Shown piece after piece: positions 56,703 to 64,000 of a stretch of 64,000 bases of DNA. Origin of the DNA: Hirschia maritima DSM 19733. GTDB lineage: Bacteria > Pseudomonadota > Alphaproteobacteria > Caulobacterales > Hyphomonadaceae. Where the stretch lies: assembly GCF_000378345.1 (NCBI RefSeq), contig NZ_KB899547.1, forward strand, positions 1-64,000. The letters run 5' to 3'. The position numbers and the translations under genes are program-made. Within the stretch, counting starts at the first letter, position 1. Each line of letters opens with the position of its first letter. The notes under the pieces are model-generated. The model made no database searches and was not told where the DNA came from. It was given only the letters and a program-made list of their open reading frames with translations.

Positions 56703-56891
56703 AGCAGCAATATTATTCGTATTTTCAGAAGTTTGGCTTTCAGCGACCATATCTGCGATGTCATGGCGACATTGACCACAATTAAAGCGTGTTTTGTGGT
56801 GTTTCATAACTGCAGGTGCAGAATCAGCACCGGCCTCAATGGCTTCGGTGATTTTCTTTTCGTTAAGGCGGCGGCAAATACAAACGATCAT
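56697..56891 (-). CDS. bfd: BFD-like [2Fe-2S] bacterioferritin-associated ferredoxin
   Basis: 64 residues from ATG 56891, where the family's first line MIVCICRRLNEKKITEAIEAGA begins; the frame is open 25 codons more, but the start shown gives the normal length. The cluster ligands are C4, C6 and C-x-x-C in RFNCGQCRHDI. Bfd reduces bacterioferritin to release iron. Gene order bfd-bfr on the minus strand. Two tandem Fur-like boxes cover its start. Confidence 0.88.
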   Translation of the reverse strand: MIVCICRRLNEKKITEAIEAGADSAPAVMKHHKTRFNCGQCRHDIADMVAESQTSENTNNIAAE

Positions 56892-56926
56892 GAGAATGAT
56901 TTGCACACAAGTGCGAATGATTGTCA
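56891..56926 (-). promoter_or_regulatory. Tandem Fur-like boxes at bfd
   Basis: Two 15-mers fit the 7-1-7 pattern TGANAATNATTNTCA: TGAGAATGATTTGCA at 56891-56905 and TGCGAATGATTGTCA at 56912-56926, with starts 21 bp apart, two helix turns. They overlap and precede the bfd ATG on the minus strand. This fits iron repression of bfd-bfr. Confidence 0.6.
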
Positions 56927-57038
56927 ACAGCAAACTATGGTTAAAAAGCATTTTAGAATGCTTCAAAGTTGTTCTTTTTTAACATCTGTCCCCGAAAATG
57001 ATTTCAACAAGTCATTCTGAGTACAAAGGGACCTTCAC

Positions 57039-58112
57039 GTGTCTACATTTTCTAATCGTCGTCGTCTTGTTGCAGCACTTTTATTGGCTGGTGTTAGCCC
57101 TGCAGCATTTGCGGGTCCTTCGAAAGAGGAAAAGGGCGATGACAAAGCGGCTGAAGCAGAAGGTGATGTGCTGACGTGTGGAAAGGAATTGGTAGGTTCC
57201 TGGTTGATTGAATATGACGCTTCCACATGGCGTGTTATGAGTGACTCAACCGAGATTGAGTGGATGATTGCCACGACGATGGAAAAAGTGGTGACGACTG
57301 GGTTCTTTATTGAAGTAAATAAGGAGCGTCGCACAGCAGGTGGCTATCGATATCAGGATGAAACAAAGGTTTGGTACAATGTTCCAGAGGTGCCGCTGAC
57401 AACATCCCACGGTACGGAATATACAGTTTTTGGAGATACGCTCGGGCATTCATACCATCGCACTGTGGGCTTTGGGACCCGTCGTTATTGGGTTGAAAAA
57501 AACGAATTCTGGTATCCTTCCGATGGTGAATTCAGCACAAAAATGGCGTTGAAAAAGCCTAAGATCGCAAAGGCATTTGCCTATTCGCTTGCACATAAAC
57601 ACACACCTTTGAGGTTGGAGCTATATGCTCCGAACTGGTCTGATCAAAATGCCATCGCGATAGGGAATATGGTAGATCAACCAGGATTGGAAGCTGCCGT
57701 AAAAGTTGCTGAAGAGCGCGTGAAAGCATTGGCAGAAGATGGTATGGAGTGCCGTATTCCTTCTGAGCCCGATTTTCTACCACCAGAAAAAGAAGGGTGC
57801 TTCCTTACAACGGCTACCGTTGGAGCAATAGGTCTTGCTGACGATTGTTGGGAATTGCAAACCCTGCGGCGCTTTAGAGATAAGATTTTAAAACCAACTC
57901 AGGATGGTCGCAAACTGGTTGAAACCTATTATGAGATTGCGCCTAGGATTGTGGACAACATCAATGCACGTCCGGATGCGGAGAAAATATGGCGACGTAC
58001 TTGGGGATTTGGAATTTTCCCTGCTGCGATCGCTGCGCGTTTAGGTTTCAATAAAGTGGCTCAATCCATTTATCACAATATGACAACTCGCTTGCATAAG
58101 CTGGCACTCTAA
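57039..58112 (+). CDS. Exported protein with CFI-box-CTERM-like domain
   Basis: 357 residues from GTG 57039 (AAAGGGACC site). Signal peptide with core RRLVAALLLAGVSPAAFA. The central part has alternating strands ending WYPSDGEFS. The C-terminal 100 residues start CFLTTATVGAIGLADDCWELQTLRRFRDKIL and go on YYEIAPRIVDNINARPDAE, which matches the CFI-box-CTERM layout (CFIATAxxG...LRxFRDxxL). Proteins of this type are exported and of unknown role. It has no near partner. Confidence 0.75.
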   Translation: MSTFSNRRRLVAALLLAGVSPAAFAGPSKEEKGDDKAAEAEGDVLTCGKELVGSWLIEYDASTWRVMSDSTEIEWMIATTMEKVVTTGFFIEVNKERRTAGGYRYQDETKVWYNVPEVPLTTSHGTEYTVFGDTLGHSYHRTVGFGTRRYWVEKNEFWYPSDGEFSTKMALKKPKIAKAFAYSLAHKHTPLRLELYAPNWSDQNAIAIGNMVDQPGLEAAVKVAEERVKALAEDGMECRIPSEPDFLPPEKEGCFLTTATVGAIGLADDCWELQTLRRFRDKILKPTQDGRKLVETYYEIAPRIVDNINARPDAEKIWRRTWGFGIFPAAIAARLGFNKVAQSIYHNMTTRLHKLAL

Positions 58113-58223
58113 AGTCACAATCATTCACTCACTGGATTGTGAGGCGCTTAATATAGGGCCTCAACATTGACCCGCGCGTATAGCAAGGCTAACTGGCCTG
58201 CTTAAACCGGAGAAAATATGTAA

Positions 58224-59843
58224 ATGACAAACCCTGTTCTATCAGCAGATATCCTCACGCCACTCGCAGAGTCGGCTAAAGCCTGGCCATTTGAGCAAGC
58301 GCGCGCTTTGCTTAAACGTATCCAGAAGCTAGAGGACAAACAGGGACGTTCTAAAGACCAACCAGTTGTATTTGAAACTGGTTATGGTCCATCAGGTCTA
58401 CCTCACATCGGAACTTTCGGTGAAGTTGTTCGTACCACAATGGTCATGTCTGCGTTTGAGCAACTGACTGCTGGCGCATACAAAACCAAACTAATTTGTG
58501 TGTCAGATGACATGGATGGTATGCGCAAAGTACCTCCGCATTTGCCGCAGCAGGAAATGCTAGAGCAGCATATGCAGCAGCCTCTGACAGCCATTCCTGA
58601 TCCATTCGGTACGCATGACAGCTATGGCGATCATATGAATGCTCGTTTGTGTGCATTCTTGGATAGCTTTGGGTTTGAATATGAATTTCATTCCGCCACT
58701 AAGTTTTACAAAGGTGGTGACTATGATGCTGCGCTTTTAAAAGCAGCAGAAAAATTTGATGACATCATGAAAGTGATGTTGCCAACTTTAGGTGAAGAGC
58801 GTCAGGCAACTTATTCACCATTCTTGCCAATTTCGCCAAAGACAGGACGCGTGCTGTATGTACCGATGAAGAATGTGAACGCTGAAAAAGGCGAAATCAC
58901 ATTTGAGGATGAAGACGGAACTGATGTGACAATTCCCGTGACTGGCGGGAATGTGAAGCTTCAGTGGAAGCCTGACTTTGGGATGCGCTGGGCGGCTCTT
59001 GGTGTGGACTTTGAAATGTTTGGAAAAGACCACCAAGCTAATGCGCCAATCTATTCGCGTATTTGTAAAATTTTGGGCAATGAGCCACCGACGCAATATG
59101 TCTACGAGCTTTTCCTCGATGAAAAAGGCGAGAAGATTTCCAAATCTAAAGGGAATGGAATCTCAGTGGAGCAGTGGCTGAAATATGCACCGCAAGAAAG
59201 CTTGGCGTTATTCCAATTCCAGAAGCCACGCGCTGCCAAGAAGCTTTATTTTGATGTCATCCCAAAAGCTGTGGATGAGTATCTGACATTCTTGGCAAAA
59301 TTCCCAGAAGAAGAGCCAGCACGTCAGGTGGAAAACCCTGTTTGGCACATTCACTCAGGAAATCCGCCCAAGGAAACATCACCAATCTCGTTTGCATTGT
59401 TGCTAAATCTAGTGTCGGCGGCCAATGCAGACACAAAGGATGTGTTGTGGGGCTTTATCTCAAAATATGCACTTGAAGCGACACCTGAAAATGCTCCATT
59501 GTTGGATCATCTTGTGGGATTTGCGATGGAGTACTTTGCTGACTTTGTGAAGCCAACAAAAACATATCGTGCACCAACTGACCAAGAGCGCGCAGCACTA
59601 GAAGATTTAGCCGCTAAGCTTGAAGGGTATGAGGGTGAAGAAACGGGTGAAGCACTTCAATCTCTCGTGTTCAGCATCGGTAAAGAGCATGAATTTGAAA
59701 ATCTACGCGACTGGTTCAAAGCCATTTATGAAGTGCTGCTTGGTCAATCTCAAGGCCCGCGCTTTGGTGGATTTGCCGCGCTTTATGGTGTCAAAGAAAC
59801 AGCAATTCTCGTTCGCAAAGGTCTTGCTGGAGAACTTGGCTAA
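58224..59843 (+). CDS. lysK: Lysyl-tRNA synthetase, class I
   Basis: 539 residues. [26 protein letters not shown] holds the HIGT version of the HIGH motif, and [19 protein letters not shown] the KMSKS motif. Class I LysRS (archaeal type, PF01921) is standard in alphaproteobacteria. It charges tRNA-Lys. It ends in a clear terminator (59871-59900). No class II lysS is in the window. Confidence 0.96.
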   Translation: MTNPVLSADILTPLAESAKAWPFEQARALLKRIQKLEDKQGRSKDQPVVFETGYGPSGLPHIGTFGEVVRTTMVMSAFEQLTAGAYKTKLICVSDDMDGMRKVPPHLPQQEMLEQHMQQPLTAIPDPFGTHDSYGDHMNARLCAFLDSFGFEYEFHSATKFYKGGDYDAALLKAAEKFDDIMKVMLPTLGEERQATYSPFLPISPKTGRVLYVPMKNVNAEKGEITFEDEDGTDVTIPVTGGNVKLQWKPDFGMRWAALGVDFEMFGKDHQANAPIYSRICKILGNEPPTQYVYELFLDEKGEKISKSKGNGISVEQWLKYAPQESLALFQFQKPRAAKKLYFDVIPKAVDEYLTFLAKFPEEEPARQVENPVWHIHSGNPPKETSPISFALLLNLVSAANADTKDVLWGFISKYALEATPENAPLLDHLVGFAMEYFADFVKPTKTYRAPTDQERAALEDLAAKLEGYEGEETGEALQSLVFSIGKEHEFENLRDWFKAIYEVLLGQSQGPRFGGFAALYGVKETAILVRKGLAGELG

Positions 59844-59870
59844 GAGCTGATCTCAAATCTAATTTAGAGA

Positions 59871-59900
59871 AGCCCGCTAGAGAAATTTGGCGGGCTTTTT
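59871..59900 (+). terminator. Intrinsic terminator of lysK
   Basis: AGCCCGC pairs with GCGGGCT around 12 bases, followed by TTTT. It overlaps the stop of the convergent S24 gene at 59899 by two bases. Confidence 0.88.
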
Positions 59901-60519
59901 ACTGACTAGCCCACAAAATACGGGCGATCCATTCAATGTCGTTGGCGGCAAATTCGCGGGGCGGGTAGTCTGGATTAGCGGAGATTAATTCTACGCGGCT
60001 GGCAGACATGTGCCCCAGAAGTTTGGCGAGTATTTCACCTGACTTTGTTTTAGCAACCACGCGGTCGCCGCGGCGTACATCCATGCCGGGAGCAACGATA
60101 ATGCGGTCACCTTCACGAAACACCGGCAACATGGAATCGCCCGAAATTTCCAGCGCATAGACAGTTTCATCGCCCATATCGGGGAAGTGGATATCATCCC
60201 AACTTGCGCCGACGGGAAAACCAGCATCATCAAAAAAACCGCCATCACCCGCTTGCGCCAAGCCAATTAGGGGGATAGTGCGCCCCTGACGCCCTTGGGC
60301 GAGGTCCGCAAACTCTTCCCAACCAGCGCCCACGGCGGCCAAAGCTTTGGAGAGACTTTCTGTGGAGGGCCAGCGCGGTTTGCTGCCATCAGCACTCGTG
60401 CGTTTGGATTTGTTAAAGGCGGTGGGGTCTAATCCAGCCGACTTTGCCAAGGCCGATACAGACAATCCATGACGCGCCGCCAGCGCATCAATACCATTCC
60501 AGATATCGCTATGTCTCAT
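59899..60519 (-). CDS. HTH repressor with S24/LexA-like peptidase domain
   Basis: 206 residues. The first 65 residues form an HTH (LAARHGLSVSALAKSAGLDPTAFNKSK). The second part has the S24 fold: YALEISGDSMLPVFREGDRIIVAP with the nucleophile S (GDSM) and RRGDRVVAKTKSGEILAKLL with the Lys (VAKTK region). It is similar to phage CI-like and chromosomal XRE-S24 regulators. Region is visibly more G+C rich than neighbours. No prophage genes are near; the targets are unknown. Confidence 0.88.
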   Translation of the reverse strand: MRHSDIWNGIDALAARHGLSVSALAKSAGLDPTAFNKSKRTSADGSKPRWPSTESLSKALAAVGAGWEEFADLAQGRQGRTIPLIGLAQAGDGGFFDDAGFPVGASWDDIHFPDMGDETVYALEISGDSMLPVFREGDRIIVAPGMDVRRGDRVVAKTKSGEILAKLLGHMSASRVELISANPDYPPREFAANDIEWIARILWASQ

Positions 60520-60616
60520 GTGTTAAATGTCCTGTAATCGCGAGATGTGAGGACTATATACTAAACGAAAAGGAAAATAAACCTATATCATTTGAGGGCC
60601 GTTTGTTTTTTCTTCC

Positions 60617-60727
60617 TGTCATGCCCGACGCGAAGCGTCAGGGCATCGATCTCGAATTTTTCCAATGCTAGCAAGCGGTGCAATTTCGGGAGTTGGATCC
60701 CCTGACACGGGCGTGTCGGGGATGACA
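60617..60727. repeat. Bipartite palindromic intergenic repeat
   Basis: Outer arms TGTCATGCCC (60617) and GGGGATGACA (to 60727) pair as an inverted repeat. Inside, ATGCCC-GACGC/GCGTC-A-GGGCAT (60621-60646) and ATCCCC-T-GACACG/CGTGTC-GGGGAT (60697-60723) are each near perfect. This is the TGTCATxCCC...GGGxATGACA type common as dispersed repeats in alphaproteobacterial genomes. It could be a MITE-like remnant. Confidence 0.7.
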
Positions 60728-60805
60728 AAAGTGCATGTGTTTTAACCCAACACCAAAACCTCCGCCACCGATTGTCGATGCGAGAGTATGCATAAATGGG
60801 CTGCA

Positions 60806-61017
60806 AGGCGTTGCCATTAACAGCGATAAGGATAGCTGGATCGCTCCAGCAGTATAAGTAGCTGCCTCTGGCAACGCCTCACCTGATATTTTGTCCGCAG
60901 TGAAGACCTGTCTTACAGAGGCTCCATGAACCTCAGCCAGGGAGGCGAACCTCCTCTGGTTCCCTTTCTGGTACAGCGCCCAAAAGCTCTTTCCGGTCTA
61001 CCAAAGCTAAAGACCGG
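60806..61017. ncRNA. Structured intergenic element, unassigned
   Basis: Four good hairpins in 212 bases: AGGCGTTGCC (60806-60815) with GGCAACGCCT (60870-60879), which encloses GCTGGA/TCCAGC (60835-60850, TCGC loop); CCAGGGAGG-CGAA-CCTCC-TCTGG (60937-60959); and CCGGTCT...AGACCGG (60993-61017). It does not match tmRNA, RNase P, 6S or SRP signatures that I know. It may be an unknown RNA or decayed mobile DNA. Confidence 0.35.
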
Positions 61018-61189
61018 CGAGTCCCTTCAGGATATCAGTCCTCTCATCAGAAATGCCAAGTCGGTCGCGCATTTTCCGCCCACACAATGCGATGAGAAGA
61101 TGGGATCAGTATGGGGAGGATTGTGAGGGAGGGGGATTAAAAAGGGTTTATCCCGAAATATGAGGGAGCTTGCGCGGAAAATATTTCTT

Positions 61190-61221
61190 GAATGACTATT
61201 TCTCGCCAGAAGCAGTCATTC
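61190..61221. repeat. 8-bp inverted repeat
   Basis: GAATGACT and AGTCATTC are perfect complements 16 bases apart, upstream of the MerR-type promoter. Role unknown. Confidence 0.5.
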
Positions 61222-61327
61222 TTCGTCTCTTCGGCGAACAACTGATTTGAGCCCAAAGTAACAAATGCTGCGTTTCTTATGAATGCTTGGTTATTCTAGA
61301 AATTTTCTATTCAGCACAAAGAGGTCC

Positions 61328-61358
61328 TTGACCCTGACGTTAGTGTCAATGCTCTAAG
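61328..61358 (+). promoter_or_regulatory. MerR-type promoter/operator of the SDR gene
   Basis: TTGACC (61328-61333) and TCTAAG (61353-61358) are separated by 19 bp, the long spacer used by MerR-activated promoters. The spacer carries a dyad from TTGAC at 61328 to GTCAA at 61349, 18 of 22 positions symmetrical. The MerR gene is the second gene downstream, so it probably binds here. Confidence 0.65.
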
Positions 61359-61399
61359 AGAGTCTCCAATCAAAGATGGAAGATTGGAGACACATCATC

Positions 61400-62164
61400 A
61401 TGACCTATTGCGATACATGGCAAGGGAAGGTTGCAATCGTTACCGGGGGTAGCTCTGGAATCGGGTTGGCGACAACACGCGAACTTGTTGCGAGTGGTGC
61501 AAATGTACTTATTACGGGGCGCAGAGCGGACAAGCTGGCCCAAGTCGCAGCATCCGACGACAAAATTAAAACACTACAGATCGACAGCGCCGATGTAACC
61601 AGCGGACAGCAAATCGTTGAAGCTGCGATGTCGCGTTGGGGGCATATTGATTTGATTGTAAATAATTCAGGCGCAGGCCAGCTATTGCCTGTGGGAGAAT
61701 ACGATGCAGAAGTCATTGCAAAAATCTCTGCGGTCAACATCGTCGCTCCGTCACAACTTGTGAAGGCGGCTTACTCCGCGTTGAAGGAGAGCAAGGGTGC
61801 AATCGTAAACATTGGCACAGCGGTATCCCGCAATGCCGCGCCGTTGTTGGCACACTATGGGGCGACCAAAGCGGCCCTAGAGCATCTGACCAAATCTTGG
61901 GCCGTAGAATTGGCAAAGGATGGTATTCGCGTGAATGCTATTGCGCCCGGCCCAGTAAAGACCGGTGCTTTAACCGGATTCATGGGGTTGCCGCAAGAAA
62001 TGGCCCAACAGGTCGAAGCACAGGAAGCGGCACAAGTGCCATTGGGTCGCCGGGGCGTGACATCTGATATTGTGCCTTGGATTTTACGGTTTGGAAGCAC
62101 CGAAAACGAATGGCTCACGGGCCAAGTTCTGACAGTTGATGGTGGTTGGTCCTTGCGATCTTGA
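61400..62164 (+). CDS. SDR family oxidoreductase
   Basis: 254 residues from ATG 61400 (GGAG ten bases before). The NADP site is VAIVTGGSSGIGLATTRELVASGANVLITGRRADK, the catalytic Tyr/Lys YGATKAALEHL, with NNSGAG before and VNAIAPGPVKTGAL after, all classical SDR. Substrate unknown. It is controlled by a MerR-type promoter and followed by the merR gene after 94 bp; the pair is more G+C rich than the rest and may be acquired. Confidence 0.92.
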   Translation: MTYCDTWQGKVAIVTGGSSGIGLATTRELVASGANVLITGRRADKLAQVAASDDKIKTLQIDSADVTSGQQIVEAAMSRWGHIDLIVNNSGAGQLLPVGEYDAEVIAKISAVNIVAPSQLVKAAYSALKESKGAIVNIGTAVSRNAAPLLAHYGATKAALEHLTKSWAVELAKDGIRVNAIAPGPVKTGALTGFMGLPQEMAQQVEAQEAAQVPLGRRGVTSDIVPWILRFGSTENEWLTGQVLTVDGGWSLRS

Positions 62165-62258
62165 TTCACAGGCCGGGTTGCAGGCGACTGCACCCGGCCC
62201 AAACTTGATTTCTACTTACAGCCCTTTCATATATATCAAGGTTGTTGGAGAATTTGGT

Positions 62259-62627
62259 ATGCAAGCAAAAGAAGCTGCGGAGCGGCTCGGGATAACGCAG
62301 CGTATGTTGCGCCACTATGAGAAAAAAGGCCTTTTGGAAGTCAGCCGAACGCTAAATGGCTATCGAAGCTATAGCGACGCTGATCTGAGAAGAGCTGGCC
62401 GTATCCGCGACTTTATCGCAACCGGATTCTCAACCCGTGAAATCCGCGCCATGAGCGCATGTCTTTCGGATGACGGAGCTGGCCCTTGCGAAGGCGGCAT
62501 TGAAAGGTTGACCGAAAAGCTTGAACATATCGACCGGCTTAGAGCAGAACTTGACGAAAAGCGCAGTGCTATCATCGACAGACTTGCGGAACTGAGAAGT
62601 GAGCTGGCACCCCTAAACAGCCATTGA
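62259..62627 (+). CDS. MerR family transcriptional regulator
   Basis: 122 residues from ATG 62259 (TTGGAG site); the frame extends upstream but without family features. MQAKEAAERLGITQRMLRHYEKKGLLEVSRTLNGYRSYSDADLRRAGRIRDFIATGFSTREIR is the MerR winged HTH, followed by a coiled coil IERLTEKLEHIDRLRAELDEKRSAIIDRLAELR. Only one Cys pair at residues about 68 and 77 (ACLSDDGAGPCEGG) could take part in sensing. Likely partner of the operator at 61328. Confidence 0.9.
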   Translation: MQAKEAAERLGITQRMLRHYEKKGLLEVSRTLNGYRSYSDADLRRAGRIRDFIATGFSTREIRAMSACLSDDGAGPCEGGIERLTEKLEHIDRLRAELDEKRSAIIDRLAELRSELAPLNSH

Positions 62628-62981
62628 GTTGTTTAGTGGTAACGTCCGATTTGTCAGCATACCAGCTGCTAGCATGTCTACAGCTAACCGGCCGTTAAAG
62701 GGCCAATATATACCACCCAGCTATCTCAACCATTCAAATTCGCACACCTCTAAGTCGCTTCCAGCCTGTGGATAAGTGTGTTAATCTTTTAAAATACAGA
62801 CAACAGTCTTCATTGGCTTGGTCGGATATCTGAAGGCGCTATCGCCAGTGCCCACCTACTAAGGTGAGAAGTAGGGCTTGCTTACAAGTCACATCCGATG
62901 GGAAACAAAAAGCCAATATGCACCCCGACAGAGGGTTTGGCCAGAATGATTGGCTCGGGACCTGACGGGGTGTTTCTGTGT
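62628..62981. other. Non-coding region before lipoprotein gene
   Basis: A 354 bp gap without gene. It contains a perfect DnaA-box-like TGTGGATAA at 62767-62775 and, from 62812, several nested complementary segments described separately. No coding frame with a ribosome site is seen. Confidence 0.5.
62812..62972. ncRNA. Possible structured RNA with terminal hairpin
   Basis: ATTGGCTT (62812) pairs with AAGCCAAT (62910-62917), and inside it CGGAT/ATCCG, GGCG-CTAT-CGCC and GCCC-A-CCTACT/AGTAGGGC nest to a rod-like fold. A separate hairpin CACCCCG...CGGGGTG (62921-62972) follows with TTTCTGTGTTT on the plus strand. The rod resembles 6S-type RNA in shape, but I do not recognise a conserved sequence; on the minus strand the last hairpin could end the lipoprotein gene. 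Confidence 0.35.
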
Positions 62982-63371
62982 TTATAGGTCTAGTTCTTTC
63001 TTTTCCAAACGTTTAGCAAAATCCATGCATTCACGCTTAGTGGGGTGTTTTGATCCAATAAGTTCATATGCGTATTGAAGAGCTGCTGCATTGAATGCAT
63101 TTTTCTCTGTTTGTGATGGTGGGGAAACCAATATATCTGCCGCAAGCTTTGTAATGAAGTCTGAATTTCTACGATTGAAGTCAGCAGCGGATCCCGCAAA
63201 AGATTCAAATTCATCTTCGTGCTTTAGTTTAACGATACATATAGCAGTGGCATTTTGAACGCCGCTATAATACTCAAATTTTTTCAGTTCAGATTGACGC
63301 GTTTCCTCATCTGGACAAGCTGTGAGAAGCAGTGCGAGACACAATATTGGAAGAGATGCTTTCATTTGCAT
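62982..63371 (-). CDS. Small lipoprotein of unknown function
   Basis: 129 residues. MQMKASLPILCLALLLTAC is a lipoprotein signal with lipobox LLTAC, followed by PDEETRQSELKKFEYYSG. The mature part is helical with one further Cys pair (ICIVK and RECMDF), possibly one disulfide. No family is recognised. ATG 63371 or 63365 could be the start. Confidence 0.7.
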   Translation of the reverse strand: MQMKASLPILCLALLLTACPDEETRQSELKKFEYYSGVQNATAICIVKLKHEDEFESFAGSAADFNRRNSDFITKLAADILVSPPSQTEKNAFNAAALQYAYELIGSKHPTKRECMDFAKRLEKKELDL

Positions 63372-63413
63372 GACTTTAAGCGCTAAATTGTATTTAGCAA
63401 CTAGTAGTGTGTT

Positions 63414-64000
63414 TTAGTAAAACGCTTCAAATATCAATTTTGCGCCCAATACACACATCATGACATAGATGAATTTATAAAAGCGGGCGGTTTCAATGCG
63501 CCTTACAATCATCACGCCAGCCAAGGTGGCTAGAATAGCCAGAGGCAATAGTATGGCGGATGTTTTTAGATTGGGAATGGTCATTTGTCCAAGAGCTAAA
63601 AATGCCGGTACTTTGATCCAGTTTACAAAGCCAAACACGATGGATTTTGTGCCGATGAGCAGGTCTCTGGGTAGTTTTTGTGGAAGTATCCACATGTAAA
63701 AGGGCGGACCTCCGGCATGAGCTATTTGGCTTGTGAAACCAGTAATCGTGCCGAAAAAGAGCCCTGATCCGATATTGGATTTTTTAGGGGGATGTTCTTT
63801 TTTGTGGAATGTTTGCCAAAGATTGCGTGCACCGAAAATTAGCGAGATCGCGCCAACAGCCCCCATAATGGCATCTTTGGACAACATATCTGCATATAGG
63901 TATCCAAGATATACACCTAGGCTCATGCTGGGGAGCATGATGAGCGTAACGCGCTTGTCTATTGTTTTGCGATAGGACCAAATGCCCACTGCGTCCTGAC
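63414..64000 (-). CDS. TSUP-family (TauE/SafE) permease, 5' end outside window
   Basis: The frame is open to the right edge, so the N-terminus (about 60 residues by family length) is missing; GTG 63989 is not a true start. The rest, about 195 residues, has membrane segments near LIMLPSMSLGVYLGYLY, IMGAVGAISLIFGA, GLFFGTITGFTSQIAHAGGPPFYMWIL, SIVFGFVNWIKVPAFLALG and LKTSAILLPLAILATLAGVMI. The block GFTSQIAHAGGPPF is the second conserved repeat of TSUP carriers (GxxSxxxGxGGxP). They move sulfite, sulfoacetate or similar anions. Confidence 0.85.
   Translation of the reverse strand, partial: QDAVGIWSYRKTIDKRVTLIMLPSMSLGVYLGYLYADMLSKDAIMGAVGAISLIFGARNLWQTFHKKEHPPKKSNIGSGLFFGTITGFTSQIAHAGGPPFYMWILPQKLPRDLLIGTKSIVFGFVNWIKVPAFLALGQMTIPNLKTSAILLPLAILATLAGVMIVRRIETARFYKFIYVMMCVLGAKLIFEAFY

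Larger units (their letters stand above)
60520..61399. other. 880 bp non-coding region with repeats and hairpins
   Basis: No supported gene lies here. It contains, in order, a bipartite palindromic repeat (60617-60727), four inverted repeats (60806-61017), an 8-bp inverted repeat (61190-61221) and the MerR-type promoter of the SDR gene (61328-61358). Open frames in the region, including a 66-codon one at 60926-61126, lack a ribosome site and any recognisable family. Confidence 0.6.

Noticed and set aside
59899-60519. S24 repressor as evidence of a prophage
   Set aside because: No integrase, structural or lysis genes are near; stand-alone XRE-S24 regulators are common.
60926-61126. 66-codon open frame in the repeat-rich gap
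   Set aside because: It has no ribosome site, spans two strong hairpins and resembles no known family.
62767-62775. Perfect DnaA box (TTATCCACA on the minus strand)
   Set aside because: Single box, no cluster, no AT-rich unwinding element or dnaA/parAB nearby, so not an origin.

Overview
The window looks like chromosomal DNA of a heterotrophic alphaproteobacterium of moderate G+C. I infer a Hyphomonadaceae/Maricaulales-type relative, but no rRNA is present to confirm this. Supporting signs are four ethylmalonyl-CoA pathway genes (mesaconyl-CoA hydratase, a CitE/malyl-CoA-lyase-like protein, crotonyl-CoA carboxylase/reductase and a MeaA-type mutase), an sdhCDA...sdhB locus, Coq7-type ubiquinone hydroxylase, class I lysyl-tRNA synthetase, a MarR-OmpR-histidine kinase set resembling PetP/PetR, and short-spaced, often stop/start-overlapping genes. 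Almost everything is single-copy housekeeping or metabolic DNA. I see no insertion sequence, prophage or CRISPR array.

Layout. 1-4.0 kb: minus-strand genes for a secreted nucleoside-hydrolase-like protein (cut by the left edge), a serine beta-lactamase-like esterase, pyridoxal kinase and a GNAT enzyme. 4.1-7.1 kb: CitE-like lyase/thioesterase, ArsC-like protein, mesaconyl-CoA hydratase and a small membrane protein. 7.1-11.1 kb: DUF2157 protein, thymidine kinase, a membrane protein, a TPR-type periplasmic protein and a VanZ-like protein. 11.1-15.4 kb: a translationally coupled pair encoding a deoxyribosyltransferase/TIR-like plus macro-domain protein and a 970-residue polytopic membrane patatin phospholipase; this is the best candidate for an undescribed system. 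15.5-17.7 kb: Mpo1-like protein, then a tightly overlapped CBU_0592-like / glutamine amidotransferase / lipoprotein operon. 17.7-24.4 kb: Rieske oxygenase, PEP-mutase-family protein, ccr, a periplasmic protein, SemiSWEET and the mutase. 24.4-34.4 kb: EamA transporter, HNH endonuclease, CZB chemoreceptor, S41 protease with MarR, cupin, katG, coq7, dsbB and exoD-like genes.

34.6-44.5 kb: tRNA-Leu(CAA), haloalkane dehalogenase, a small membrane protein, an amidotransferase, sdhC-D-A, a terminator, a SUFU-like gene, sdhB, a DUF937 gene, then midA/NDUFAF7-like and lgt. 44.6-53.3 kb: ubiK-like, ybjN-like, proC, kinase/regulator/MarR, branched-chain aminotransferase, a 26-codon membrane microprotein, a Ca2+/Na+ antiporter, an SDR and dihydroneopterin aldolase, and a SixA-like phosphatase. 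53.5-59.9 kb: FMN-dependent glutamate-synthase-like protein, DUF4105 protein, bfr with bfd preceded by tandem Fur-like boxes, a CFI-box-CTERM protein and lysK. 59.9-64.0 kb: an S24 repressor, 880 bp of non-coding DNA with palindromic repeats and hairpins, a MerR-controlled SDR with its MerR gene, a possible structured RNA, a lipoprotein and a TauE/SafE-family permease cut by the right edge.

Functionally, ccr, the mutase, mch and the CitE-like gene would let the cell assimilate acetyl-CoA without a glyoxylate shunt, and sdhCDAB oxidises the succinyl-CoA-derived product. KatG, Bfr/Bfd and DsbB serve redox and iron homeostasis. All functional statements come from reading the sequence by eye; no database search was run.
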